From Spirochaetia bacterium UBA5763 (lineage in GTDB: Bacteria; Spirochaetota; UBA4802; UBA5550): DNA of 64,000 nt. The translations under genes were made by a program, and so were the position numbers. A model generated the notes under the pieces. That model was not told the DNA's origin. It saw nothing but the letters and a program-made list of their open reading frames with translations, and ran no database searches. Below are positions 53,549-61,551 of this stretch, piece after piece; the first letter of the stretch is position 1; each line of letters opens with the position of its first letter. The DNA is taken from the NCBI GenBank assembly GCA_002418835.1, contig DIEX01000026.1, positions 62,001-126,000 of the forward strand, written 5' to 3'.

Positions 53549-55498
53549 TCATGTATCATCTTCAGAAAGAGTGATAAGCCAGTCTTCTTCAGTAAGAGAA
53601 AACACCTTGCTCTTCGGGGGGTTCACATATATGCCGAAATTCTTTGTGATATCAGTCTCCTCGCTCTTAAGCCGCACTCCAAAACATGTTTCATTTCTTT
53701 TAATTGCCGCAGCACAAAGTTCTCCAAATGTAATGCTTTCCGGTATATACTTGAGAAATCTTGAAACAGGCTTAACGTAAACCTCGCTCCCCTCCTCGCT
53801 GAAAAGATCATCATATATCATGAGAACATCCGGCTCCTCAGATACCTGAGCATATATCTTGGAAACAAACTGGTTGGATATAAGAAAATCCTTTACACCA
53901 GCCTCCTGTATAACTTCAATATTCTCAGAATCAGCAACCTCCGTTATCAGCTGAGTTGAAGTTTCTTTTTTCAATGAATTTTTAAAGTAGCCCCTGAACT
54001 GAAGGAGAGTCGCTATTGTTTCTGAATCACGGAGTTCTGAATCTCCGCCATCACCTGAGAGTATTATCACGTTATCATACTGTTCCGGTTTAAGTTTTTC
54101 AATTGTTGCGGGAGAATGGATATTACCCACAACGAGTTTCATCTTTATTCCTGGATTCTTCTTCTGAATCGAAGCAAAATCCTTCTTCATAAATTCAAAT
54201 ATTTCAGGAACAACAACATCAATTCGTGAACCTTTTGCGAGATAGTTTCTGTATTCAGCAAGGATAGTAGGGGTTTTACCGCTCCACCCCACAATCAGTT
54301 GGTTCTCTATGGATTTCGGATGAGGCATGTAACCCTTTGATTCGAGCGGATTTACAGGAACCGGCTCTTTCAGAAATTTTATCACTGAATCGTCTTCGGC
54401 GAGAACAATGACTTCATCATCACCGCATACTTCGTCAGGCGATGGGTTGAGTTTTATAGTTCCGTCACTCATCCTGAGTCCCAGAACAGAACAGTCAGAA
54501 AAACGGAAGATTATCTCAGAATATTTCAATCCCTTAACACCCCCCTCCGGTTTATAAAAATAAAACTCGCACCCTTCGAATCCGACAAGATTGTCATAAA
54601 CCTGCGCGAGGCCTGAAACACGGGATGTCTGAACCATTAATTTTGCAAGTATTGAATGCTCATCAATAATTGAAATTTTTTCCGGTAAGATGTTTTTTGC
54701 CAGGTTACGCATATTTTTATAATGAAACTCAGCAATTATAGGCGGGGCATTTTCCTCTCCAGTGCATGAAATTAATGCAAGAATTGTTTTAAGCACCCTT
54801 GCGTCAGCAAGGGTCTTCTGGTCATCTCCCGCATCTACTGCCGCATCATTTAGTATAACAACCGATTTTGCCCCGGGAGCACTGACTTTGCGCAGCATAA
54901 ATATACTCGACGTGGAACCTGACCGGGTAACAATCCTTGTATTCTTCGTATCTGGGAGACGTTCACGGAAAAAGTCATCCATTTCATCTTTCTCTTTCTC
55001 TGCCAGTACAACAATAGCAGGATTCTTTTCAGATTCATTTGCAATCACCAACTCTCTTATTATTTCCAGAACACGGTCTCCAAAACCGAGGATAAGGGTG
55101 TGATTTTTTTCTGCAACATTACTCTTCCCTTTTCTTAACTCAGAAAGCTTGGCCTCAAACTGGCTGGTAATAAAAGCGACTAAACTTGAAAAAAGAATTA
55201 ACCCGAGAAAAACCGTTATAATACCTGTAATTTTATTCAGCACATTCCCGTCTGAATCTTCTGCAATAGCACCGGCATCAGATATCTGCAGAAACTCCCG
55301 CCAGAATTGATCAAATATCCCGGTAAAATTCTCCTGCGGCGCTATGATGTTAACAACAACCCGCACAACAGACATAAGTATAAATGCCCCGAAGAAGAGA
55401 AGTATAAGAGCTGCAAAAACAGAAAACCCTCCTTTGGACATGAAGTTATCAAACCTGTACTGAAGCCTGCCCTTCAGATTCAACTCGTGATCACCCAT
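53549..55498 (-). CDS. CASTOR/POLLUX-type ion channel with two RCK-like domains
   Basis: 649 residues from the ATG at 55498 (AGAGGTGG upstream); a 30-residue upstream extension has no ribosome binding site. Two membrane helices flank a loop near the N-terminus ('FSVFAALILLFFGAFILMSV' and 'IITVFLGLILFSSLVAFI'). Two Rossmann-like RCK domains follow, beginning 'HTLILGFGDRVLEIIREL' (about 132) and 'NQLIVGWSGKTPTILAEY' (about 400). This is the layout of the CASTOR/POLLUX (DUF1012) channels, which carry potassium or calcium. Bacterial members are little studied; ion selectivity is unknown. Confidence 0.88.
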   Translation of the reverse strand: MGDHELNLKGRLQYRFDNFMSKGGFSVFAALILLFFGAFILMSVVRVVVNIIAPQENFTGIFDQFWREFLQISDAGAIAEDSDGNVLNKITGIITVFLGLILFSSLVAFITSQFEAKLSELRKGKSNVAEKNHTLILGFGDRVLEIIRELVIANESEKNPAIVVLAEKEKDEMDDFFRERLPDTKNTRIVTRSGSTSSIFMLRKVSAPGAKSVVILNDAAVDAGDDQKTLADARVLKTILALISCTGEENAPPIIAEFHYKNMRNLAKNILPEKISIIDEHSILAKLMVQTSRVSGLAQVYDNLVGFEGCEFYFYKPEGGVKGLKYSEIIFRFSDCSVLGLRMSDGTIKLNPSPDEVCGDDEVIVLAEDDSVIKFLKEPVPVNPLESKGYMPHPKSIENQLIVGWSGKTPTILAEYRNYLAKGSRIDVVVPEIFEFMKKDFASIQKKNPGIKMKLVVGNIHSPATIEKLKPEQYDNVIILSGDGGDSELRDSETIATLLQFRGYFKNSLKKETSTQLITEVADSENIEVIQEAGVKDFLISNQFVSKIYAQVSEEPDVLMIYDDLFSEEGSEVYVKPVSRFLKYIPESITFGELCAAAIKRNETCFGVRLKSEETDITKNFGIYVNPPKSKVFSLTEEDWLITLSEDDT

Positions 55499-55625
55499 TG
55501 AACCACCTCTTAAAAAATATTGATATGACTGCTTGAAAAAATTCCCGGAAGTCTGAATTAAATTTACAGAGATTCTGTGGATAGTCAAATTTTAGCAGAA
55601 GATTTTATGAATGATCAAAAAGATT

Positions 55626-56057
55626 TTATACATCAAAAACTGTCTCGCCAATATAAAGATCATCCTCTTTATAAATTCTAAGTCTATGCATTGTCACAGC
55701 TTTTACATCAACTCTGAATATATGTTTATCACGAATAATTTTTTCACCGGCAAGTCTGAAGCTGCATTTGTATTCTCCATTGTTTTCTATAACTGTTACA
55801 CTTTCAGGAAGGAGGAGAATCCCATCTGCGTCCTTGAAAAAAAGGATCTCATTAAGAAACTCAAAGTATAGAAGTTCAATATTATCCCCTGATATAACTC
55901 CTTCTTTTATTATAACCGGAGCAATCTCGCAGGAGTTCTCAACCATCTCGCTCATCAGTGCTCTTCCGCTTTTTATAAAAAGATCATTGTAAGAGGAGCC
56001 CTTAACCCTTACAGCAACATCCGCGTGAGTTATATCTTCAATCAGTTCGTAATCCAT
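55626..56057 (-). CDS. Archease, activator of RtcB
   Basis: 143 residues, typical length. The N-terminal 'YELIEDITHADVAVRVKG' and C-terminal 'FRVDVKAVTMHRLRIYKED' are the archease metal-site blocks. Archease speeds up guanylylation of the RNA ligase RtcB and allows multiple turnovers. It starts 1 base after the rtcB stop, a tight functional pair. Confidence 0.93.
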   Translation of the reverse strand: MDYELIEDITHADVAVRVKGSSYNDLFIKSGRALMSEMVENSCEIAPVIIKEGVISGDNIELLYFEFLNEILFFKDADGILLLPESVTVIENNGEYKCSFRLAGEKIIRDKHIFRVDVKAVTMHRLRIYKEDDLYIGETVFDV

Positions 56058-56058
56058 G

Positions 56059-57507
56059 CTACCCCTTTATGTTCCCAAGTGGTGTGAGCTTTGCAACAAT
56101 TCTTCCCAGACCGCACTTCTCCGCTGAGGCAACAACTTCATCCACATCCTTGTACGCACCCCCTGCCTCCTCCGCAAGTCCTGAATATGAAGCAGTGCGT
56201 ATATATATATCTCTGGACTCCATGCTTTTCTGAAGTTCACGGCCATTAAACCTGCTCTTTGCCTGGTGACGAGACATCACCCTGCCGCTGCCATGAACCG
56301 TGGTAAAGAACGTTTTCTCCGCAGCCTCTGTGCCGCACATAATGTAAGAGCCGGATTCCATGCTCCCCCCTATCAATACAGGCTGACCTACGGCGCGGTA
56401 CTTCTCAGGTATTTCCCTGCTCCCCGGAGGGAATGCCCTTGTTGCGCCTTTTCTATGGATAAGCAGCTCCTTCATTTTACCGTTCACTTTATGTGTCTCA
56501 AGCTTAGCAGTGTTGTGACACACATCGTAAACAGTCTCAATCCGCAGCCCGCTCTTTTTACCGAAGATATCGAAGAGGATCTCCGCCACTCTGTGTTTGA
56601 TAAGCTGCCTGTTGAGAAAAGCGATATTGATGGCGCAGTTCATCGCTTTAAAATAGCTCTGCCCCTCATCCGAATGGAACGGTGCGCAGGCAAGTTCCCT
56701 GTCCGGAGGGATATACCCGGAATTATTCTGCATGGAAGAAAAACTACGGAGGTAATCTGTTGCAACCTGGTGCCCGAAACCCCGGCTGCCGGTGTGAATC
56801 ATTATTGCAATGGAGTTATCCACCTCTATACCGAAAAGTTTTGCTGTTTCACTGTCATAAATATTCCCTTTATGCGCAACCTGAATCTCAAGGTAGTGAT
56901 TCCCTGAGCCGAGAGATCCCACCTGGTGGGCACCCCGCTCCCTTGCCTTATTTGAAACACAGGCAGGATCTGCCTCCGCAATCTTTCCATTCTCCTCACA
57001 GCACTCTATGTCGTTTTTGTCGCCGTAACCATTCTTTACGCCCCACTCAACACCGCCGATCATTGCATCGTCAAATTTCCCGCTTGAAAGTGAAATAATA
57101 CCCTCAGAGCCCACGCCGGAGGGTATCCCCCTGAAAAAGGCATCAACAATCTCTTTAATTTTCGGATGAACTTCATCATAAGTGAGATTCGTTGAAAGGA
57201 GCCTTACACCGCAGTTAATATCAAAGCCTATCCCGCCCGGGGAGATAATTCCGGCAACAGGATCAATTGCCGCAACTCCGCCGATAGGGAATCCGTAACC
57301 GGAATGTCCGTCAGGCATGCATGCAGCTTCACCGATAATTCCCGGAAGTGTTGCAACGTTTGTTATCTGCGAGAATACGGCTTCATCCATGTCATTGATT
57401 AAAGCTTCTGATGCGTAAATCCTTGCTGGTACATTCATCCCCTTCTTTGCGTCTGAAGGGATTTCGTATATGTATTCATCTATTTTTTTTATAAAACCGC
57501 TTTTCAT
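56059..57507 (-). CDS. rtcB: RNA-splicing ligase RtcB
   Basis: 482 residues, full length. Mn-binding and guanylylation motifs are all present: 'MPDGHSGYGFPIGG', 'GIGFDINCGVRLL', 'GSLGSGNHYLE', 'IHTGSRGFGHQV', 'CHNTAK', 'HRKGATRAFPPG' and 'TVHGSGRVMSR' with the GMP-accepting His. RtcB joins RNA 2',3'-cyclic phosphate and 5'-OH ends using GTP. In bacteria it serves RNA repair. With archease it forms a two-gene operon; a terminator separates it from the gene upstream. Confidence 0.96.
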   Translation of the reverse strand: MKSGFIKKIDEYIYEIPSDAKKGMNVPARIYASEALINDMDEAVFSQITNVATLPGIIGEAACMPDGHSGYGFPIGGVAAIDPVAGIISPGGIGFDINCGVRLLSTNLTYDEVHPKIKEIVDAFFRGIPSGVGSEGIISLSSGKFDDAMIGGVEWGVKNGYGDKNDIECCEENGKIAEADPACVSNKARERGAHQVGSLGSGNHYLEIQVAHKGNIYDSETAKLFGIEVDNSIAIMIHTGSRGFGHQVATDYLRSFSSMQNNSGYIPPDRELACAPFHSDEGQSYFKAMNCAINIAFLNRQLIKHRVAEILFDIFGKKSGLRIETVYDVCHNTAKLETHKVNGKMKELLIHRKGATRAFPPGSREIPEKYRAVGQPVLIGGSMESGSYIMCGTEAAEKTFFTTVHGSGRVMSRHQAKSRFNGRELQKSMESRDIYIRTASYSGLAEEAGGAYKDVDEVVASAEKCGLGRIVAKLTPLGNIKG

Positions 57508-57584
57508 GATTTTATCCGAATATGATAGATTTTATTACTATATCAATATTTAATCAGATAATAAAGTAATTTCAACCTTAAAAA

Positions 57585-57612
57585 AAATGCGCCGGATTTC
57601 CCGGACGCATTT
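57585..57612 (-). terminator. Terminator after the Mo-storage-like gene
   Basis: AAATGCGCCGG pairs with CCGGACGCATTT with one mismatch; on the minus strand a run of seven Ts follows. Confidence 0.8.
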
Positions 57613-57653
57613 CGTTCTCTAATTTAAAAAATATATGTTTAACAAAATTCTTC

Positions 57654-58490
57654 TTATTTTTTCTCTGAATAAATTATAGTCCCCACATGCTCTCCATTAA
57701 GTGCCCTCGTGATATTCCCCTCTTCAAGACCATTAATAATCTGGATAGAGTTCACCACTTCACTATCCTGCAGAATTGTAAGGCATACCCTTTCAATAGC
57801 CAGATCCGGGAGATCTTTCTCTATGAGTTCCTCTGCGCTGATCTTCGGGATAAATACCGCGTCGGGATTCTTTTTAGGATCATCAGTAAAGAGCCCCTTC
57901 TCATCCTTAATAAATATGCAGTTCTTTGCGCCAATAAGATCAGCAAGAATTATTGTCCCTGAATCTGTGCGCAGATTCGGGATACGTCCGTTCTTCGATG
58001 GTATTGAAAATAGATCATACGGAGGCATAGCCGGGATTACCGGTATTGCTTTCTGATCATAATAGAGAGACAATTCCAGAATCTGGTCAGAACCTATCTG
58101 TATACCTCCCCACTGAGAAAGAAGCGTTGCAACCATAAGCGCGTTCTGTTCAGAGATTGCGCTCCCGAACTTCCCCATCATACCTGTGGGCATCCCCAGC
58201 TCCATTCCCAGCGAGTATATATGCCTGCTCCTTGTTCCGCCGCCGGTAGTAACGAGCATCTTGTGCTTATCCCTGTTTGCTCCGATTTCAGCTACAACCT
58301 GAGGTAGAGCTTTCGCTCCTCTGTCAGAGATCGACTGACCCCCGACTTTCATTATGTTAACATCAGGAAATAATTTCCTCTGAGGCGCGACATTCAGATT
58401 ATTCAGAAGATCCTTCCCCATAAGACTTTCACCCATCAGTTTGCTTTTTATGTGCAAACGCTTCCCGTCTTTTTCACGTATCAGTGCCAT
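57654..58490 (-). CDS. Molybdenum-storage-protein-like member of the amino acid kinase family
   Basis: 278 residues. The amino acid kinase fold is recognisable from 'VNIMKVGGQSISDRG' (about 44), 'VTTGGGTRSRHIYSLGMELGMPTG' (about 80), 'ISEQNALMVATLL', 'LRTDSGTIILADLIGAKNCIFIKDEKGLFTDDP'. The 'GGQS...DRG' and 'GTRSRHIYS' blocks match the subunits of the ATP-dependent molybdenum/tungsten storage protein better than true UMP kinase. It may store or sort molybdate or tungstate clusters in the cytoplasm. Its neighbours, an aldehyde oxidoreductase and a molybdate-type regulator, support that; a plain UMP kinase-like role is the alternative. Confidence 0.8.
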   Translation of the reverse strand: MALIREKDGKRLHIKSKLMGESLMGKDLLNNLNVAPQRKLFPDVNIMKVGGQSISDRGAKALPQVVAEIGANRDKHKMLVTTGGGTRSRHIYSLGMELGMPTGMMGKFGSAISEQNALMVATLLSQWGGIQIGSDQILELSLYYDQKAIPVIPAMPPYDLFSIPSKNGRIPNLRTDSGTIILADLIGAKNCIFIKDEKGLFTDDPKKNPDAVFIPKISAEELIEKDLPDLAIERVCLTILQDSEVVNSIQIINGLEEGNITRALNGEHVGTIIYSEKK

Positions 58491-58613
58491 AATTCTCTCC
58501 GCAATTAATAATTATATATAGCAGTAATAACAATAGAATATAAACCCGCAGATTTTACTCAGCAGATTATCTTATTTTATCCAAATAACGGATAAACAAT
58601 AACCGATAAAAAA

Positions 58614-58823
58614 TTAATCAACGTGCTTTTTTGTTTTCCTGTCATTTGTCAGAAGAACCAGTTCAGCTCCTGTAGCTGCTGCGATCTCTTCAAGTTCTGA
58701 CTTTCTGAAATGTTCAGAAACGAACTGTAGTTCCATTTCATAAACAGCAGCAACAGCATATCTCGGTTTTTCCTCACCCTTCTCGACTTTTCTTCTTTCC
58801 CTGTAAAAAATTTTTCCAGCCAT
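58614..58823 (-). CDS. Small conserved-looking protein of unknown function
   Basis: 69 residues, charged, with a beta-beta-helix look: 'IFYRERRKVEKGEEKPRYAVAAVY', then 'LQFVSEHFRKSELEEIAAATGAELVLLTNDRK'. No cysteine, signal or membrane segment. A GGAG ribosome binding site precedes the ATG. It lies between the TiaS-like gene and the Mo-storage-like gene on the same strand, so it may belong to the same pathway, but I recognise no family. Confidence 0.65.
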   Translation of the reverse strand: MAGKIFYRERRKVEKGEEKPRYAVAAVYEMELQFVSEHFRKSELEEIAAATGAELVLLTNDRKTKKHVD

Positions 58824-58947
58824 GATTTTCTCCTCTAAAACAGTATTAATGTCCTCTATTTTATAAGAATAATATTTGCAACAACTTGTTACTTCACCGT
58901 TTTACGGCTGTTATTTGATATTTGTAATCTTAAGTGTTTTAAAAATA

Positions 58948-58982
58948 AAAACGGGTTACAATATTTTATTATAACCCGTTTT
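58948..58982. terminator. Hairpin after the TiaS-like gene
   Basis: AAAACGGGTTA and TAACCCGTTTT are perfect 11-base arms with A/T-rich flanks on both sides; it separates the TiaS-like gene from the small gene at 58614. Confidence 0.8.
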
Positions 58983-59058
58983 AACAATTAAAACTATTTA
59001 ACAGAGAAAAAACAAACTTTTTGTCCTGAAAAATTACATTAAAAAATTTTTTAAATTT

Positions 59059-59799
59059 TTAATATTTTCTAATCTCATCTTTGCTGAGATTTACCCAACC
59101 TGAACTTTCCGTCCTGTTTTTCTTCACAGGGAGTACGCATCGTCCGTCAAGAAGAACTGTCTTAATCCGCTCTTCAAGAGATATACTATCCCCTGGCCCG
59201 ATTTTTTCTCCGCTTACATCCCTGATTTCATCAATATCATAATCACGGAGAAGCTTTTCCACGGTAATTATCCTGTCGCTATCCTTCACATCAATCCACC
59301 CTTTGAACCTGCCGTTGTTTCCAGCGAGACGCAGGCCCACTCCCGCAAGGGCCCCTATTACACCGCCCCCTGTTCCGCCATGCTCTGAAAGATGAATTCC
59401 TGCATCAGCCGCAAGTTTAAAAGCACTCTCTTTATTCAGAACTTTGCAGGTGGCATCGCAGCCGAATCTTATGAGCCGTTCCTTTTCATTAATTCTGTCA
59501 GCTACAGCAACGCAAAGGCCGGGGTCAGATCCCTCTGCGCTGAGTTTTTCAAGAAGCTCCCCTGCATAAAGGATCATCTCGTCAATAAAACAGCTTTCTA
59601 TTTCACCCTTGAAGCACATAGTGCTGTTATGCGAAGTATAGGGAATTTCATCAGAGACAAAAAGCTGGTGACGGGTAATACGGGTAGTTTTTCCGCCGTA
59701 AATAGTTTCAATATCATGCCTGAGAATCTCGGCAAGGTGCCCTGTGCCTTTACTTTCAAGATTGTCTGTATCATCTATGCATACTAATATTTCAGTCAT
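59059..59799 (-). CDS. TiaS-like (agmatinyl-cytidine synthetase-related) protein
   Basis: 246 residues from 'MTEILVCIDDTDN' at 59799 (AAGGTAAG upstream), rather than an earlier in-frame start. The opening 'CIDDTDNLESKGTGHLAE' and the motif 'EHGGTGGGVIGALAGVGLRL' (about 150) resemble the N-terminal ferredoxin-like domains of archaeal TiaS, which modifies tRNA-Ile2 with agmatine. Bacteria do not need TiaS, and the protein lacks the OB and zinc-ribbon domains, so the substrate is probably different. It is divergent from the molybdate-type regulator across 176 bases and may be its target. Confidence 0.7.
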   Translation of the reverse strand: MTEILVCIDDTDNLESKGTGHLAEILRHDIETIYGGKTTRITRHQLFVSDEIPYTSHNSTMCFKGEIESCFIDEMILYAGELLEKLSAEGSDPGLCVAVADRINEKERLIRFGCDATCKVLNKESAFKLAADAGIHLSEHGGTGGGVIGALAGVGLRLAGNNGRFKGWIDVKDSDRIITVEKLLRDYDIDEIRDVSGEKIGPGDSISLEERIKTVLLDGRCVLPVKKNRTESSGWVNLSKDEIRKY

Positions 59800-59975
59800 T
59801 ATACTTACCTTAAAAATGCGTTCAATATTTAAAAAAATATGATCTCCAGGTATAGTCAAATACAATTATTACATGAAAAATGATTATTCATTGTATTTTT
59901 TTAAACCCCCTCTTTAAATGTGCATTAATATACAAATAATGAATATACCTGTCAGCAATTATCAAGGAGGACTCC

Positions 59976-60893
59976 ATGCCCGCAGAAAATATGAGCACAA
60001 AGGAAGTTGCCGAATACCTCGGCATAAACGAAAAACAGGTTTATGCTCTTATAAAGGCCAAAAGTATTCCATGCACCCGTGTAACAGGAAAGTGGGTTTT
60101 CCCGAAAAGGCTTATTGACAGGTGGATTACAACAAGCGCACTCAAAGAGGGCCCTGTCATTGATGAATCCGCGAGGAGTGCGTCAGAAGATCTTTACGCT
60201 GCCGGAAGCAATGACCCTGTGCTTGATATAGTCATTAATCACATGAAAAACGGTGACCCCGGAACACATATCTTTTCTTCAGTCACAGGGAGCACAGAGG
60301 GACTGCGCCTTCTCGGCACAGGCCTCACTGATATAGCATGGTGTCACCTCGCGGATCCTGTTACAGGTGAATACGACCTTAAGATGCTCGAAAATCTTGC
60401 ACCGCACAAAAAGATAGCCATAGTCCACCTCTTCCAGAGAGAACTGGGCTTTCTCCTCCACCCTGATTCAAAAGAAAAAAATATGAGCTTTTCAATTATT
60501 GCAGATAAAGAACTACGTTTCGTAAACAGGCAGGCCGGATCAGGAACAAGAGTTGTAACGGATAAGATACTTGCGGAGGAGAAGATAAGCCGGGAATCTA
60601 TTGACGGTTATATTACAGAAGTTAATACTCATCTTGAAGTCGGGCTTATGATAATAAGCGGAGAGAGCAATACCGGAATTGCAACAAGTGCAATTGCAAA
60701 AATACTGGGGCTTAAATTCATCCCGCTTATAAAAGAAAATTTTGACATGGTTGTTCTTCAGGAGACTTTTTTCAGAGACGAGGTGCAGCACTTTATTGAA
60801 ACACTGAACTCTGATTCTTTCAGAAAGATGGTATCACATCTGGGGAATTACGATTTCAGCAGGTCAGGTAAAATTATTTTTTCAACACCATGA
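59976..60893 (+). CDS. Transcription regulator: excisionase-type HTH plus molybdate-type binding domain (PBP_like)
   Basis: 305 residues. An excisionase/MerR-like helix-turn-helix ('MSTKEVAEYLGINEKQVYALIK', about 6-53) is fused to a periplasmic-binding-protein-like sensor (about 80-300) with the PF12727 signature 'RFVNRQAGSGTRVVTD' and 'GYITEVNTHLEVGLMI'. In this family the sensor binds molybdate, tungstate or related ligands and controls their transport or enzyme genes. It has a strong AAGGAGGA ribosome binding site and is divergent from the TiaS-like gene. Likely targets are in this neighbourhood. Confidence 0.88.
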   Translation: MPAENMSTKEVAEYLGINEKQVYALIKAKSIPCTRVTGKWVFPKRLIDRWITTSALKEGPVIDESARSASEDLYAAGSNDPVLDIVINHMKNGDPGTHIFSSVTGSTEGLRLLGTGLTDIAWCHLADPVTGEYDLKMLENLAPHKKIAIVHLFQRELGFLLHPDSKEKNMSFSIIADKELRFVNRQAGSGTRVVTDKILAEEKISRESIDGYITEVNTHLEVGLMIISGESNTGIATSAIAKILGLKFIPLIKENFDMVVLQETFFRDEVQHFIETLNSDSFRKMVSHLGNYDFSRSGKIIFSTP

Positions 60894-61026
60894 CCTGAAA
60901 AAAAATCAGGCAATTCAATTGTGGCACGGCATCTGTAATGAGATATGACAATAAATTGCTTTAAAAAACTTCTTGAATACAGCCCTGTTTTTCAATATCA
61001 TTAGAATAGTAACGGCGGAATAATAT

Positions 61027-61491
61027 ATGAAATTTATAAAAATCAGATGCAGAAAATGCGGATATGAGCTTACAATACCTGAAACAACAACTTCAGTTAT
61101 ATGCGGCTCCTGTGGAGAGATAAACCGTTTCAGCAGATTAACCTCTCTGCTGAGAAAACAGAGCGATCTCCCCATTGAAACAAAATGGGAAGAAAGAACT
61201 CCCGCAATGCCTTCATCTTCAGGAAAAAGCATGGAGAGCAGAAACCAGGCAGCATCAGGAATTCCTGATTTTCAATCTTCTGATCATGACAGAGGAGAAA
61301 ATATTCACCTGCCCGGAGAGGAAGAGGAAATCCCTGAACAGGGGAACGCCACAAAATTAATGACACTGATATTTATTATTGCACCTTTTATTGCTATAGC
61401 TGTTGAACATTTTAAACTCCCTTCTTACGTCGCGATAATCGCCATTGCAGCAGTAATCATTCTTATATTTCTTCTAAAAAAAAGGTCTTGA
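61027..61491 (+). CDS. Zinc-ribbon membrane protein of unknown function
   Basis: 154 residues. An N-terminal zinc ribbon is formed by C8/C11 and C26/C29 ('CRKCGY', 'CGSCGE'). A polar, low-complexity linker (about 45-110) is followed by two C-terminal membrane helices ('LIFIIAPFIAIAV' and 'VAIIAIAAVIILIFLL'). The domain may bind nucleic acid or a partner at the membrane face. It is 60 bases ahead of the DinG-type helicase on the same strand. No family assigned. Confidence 0.75.
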   Translation: MKFIKIRCRKCGYELTIPETTTSVICGSCGEINRFSRLTSLLRKQSDLPIETKWEERTPAMPSSSGKSMESRNQAASGIPDFQSSDHDRGENIHLPGEEEEIPEQGNATKLMTLIFIIAPFIAIAVEHFKLPSYVAIIAIAAVIILIFLLKKRS

Positions 61492-61551
61492 TAATAAAGA
61501 TACAGCCCACTAAACAGGTAATTAGCATTTTATAATTATCTGAAAAAACTG

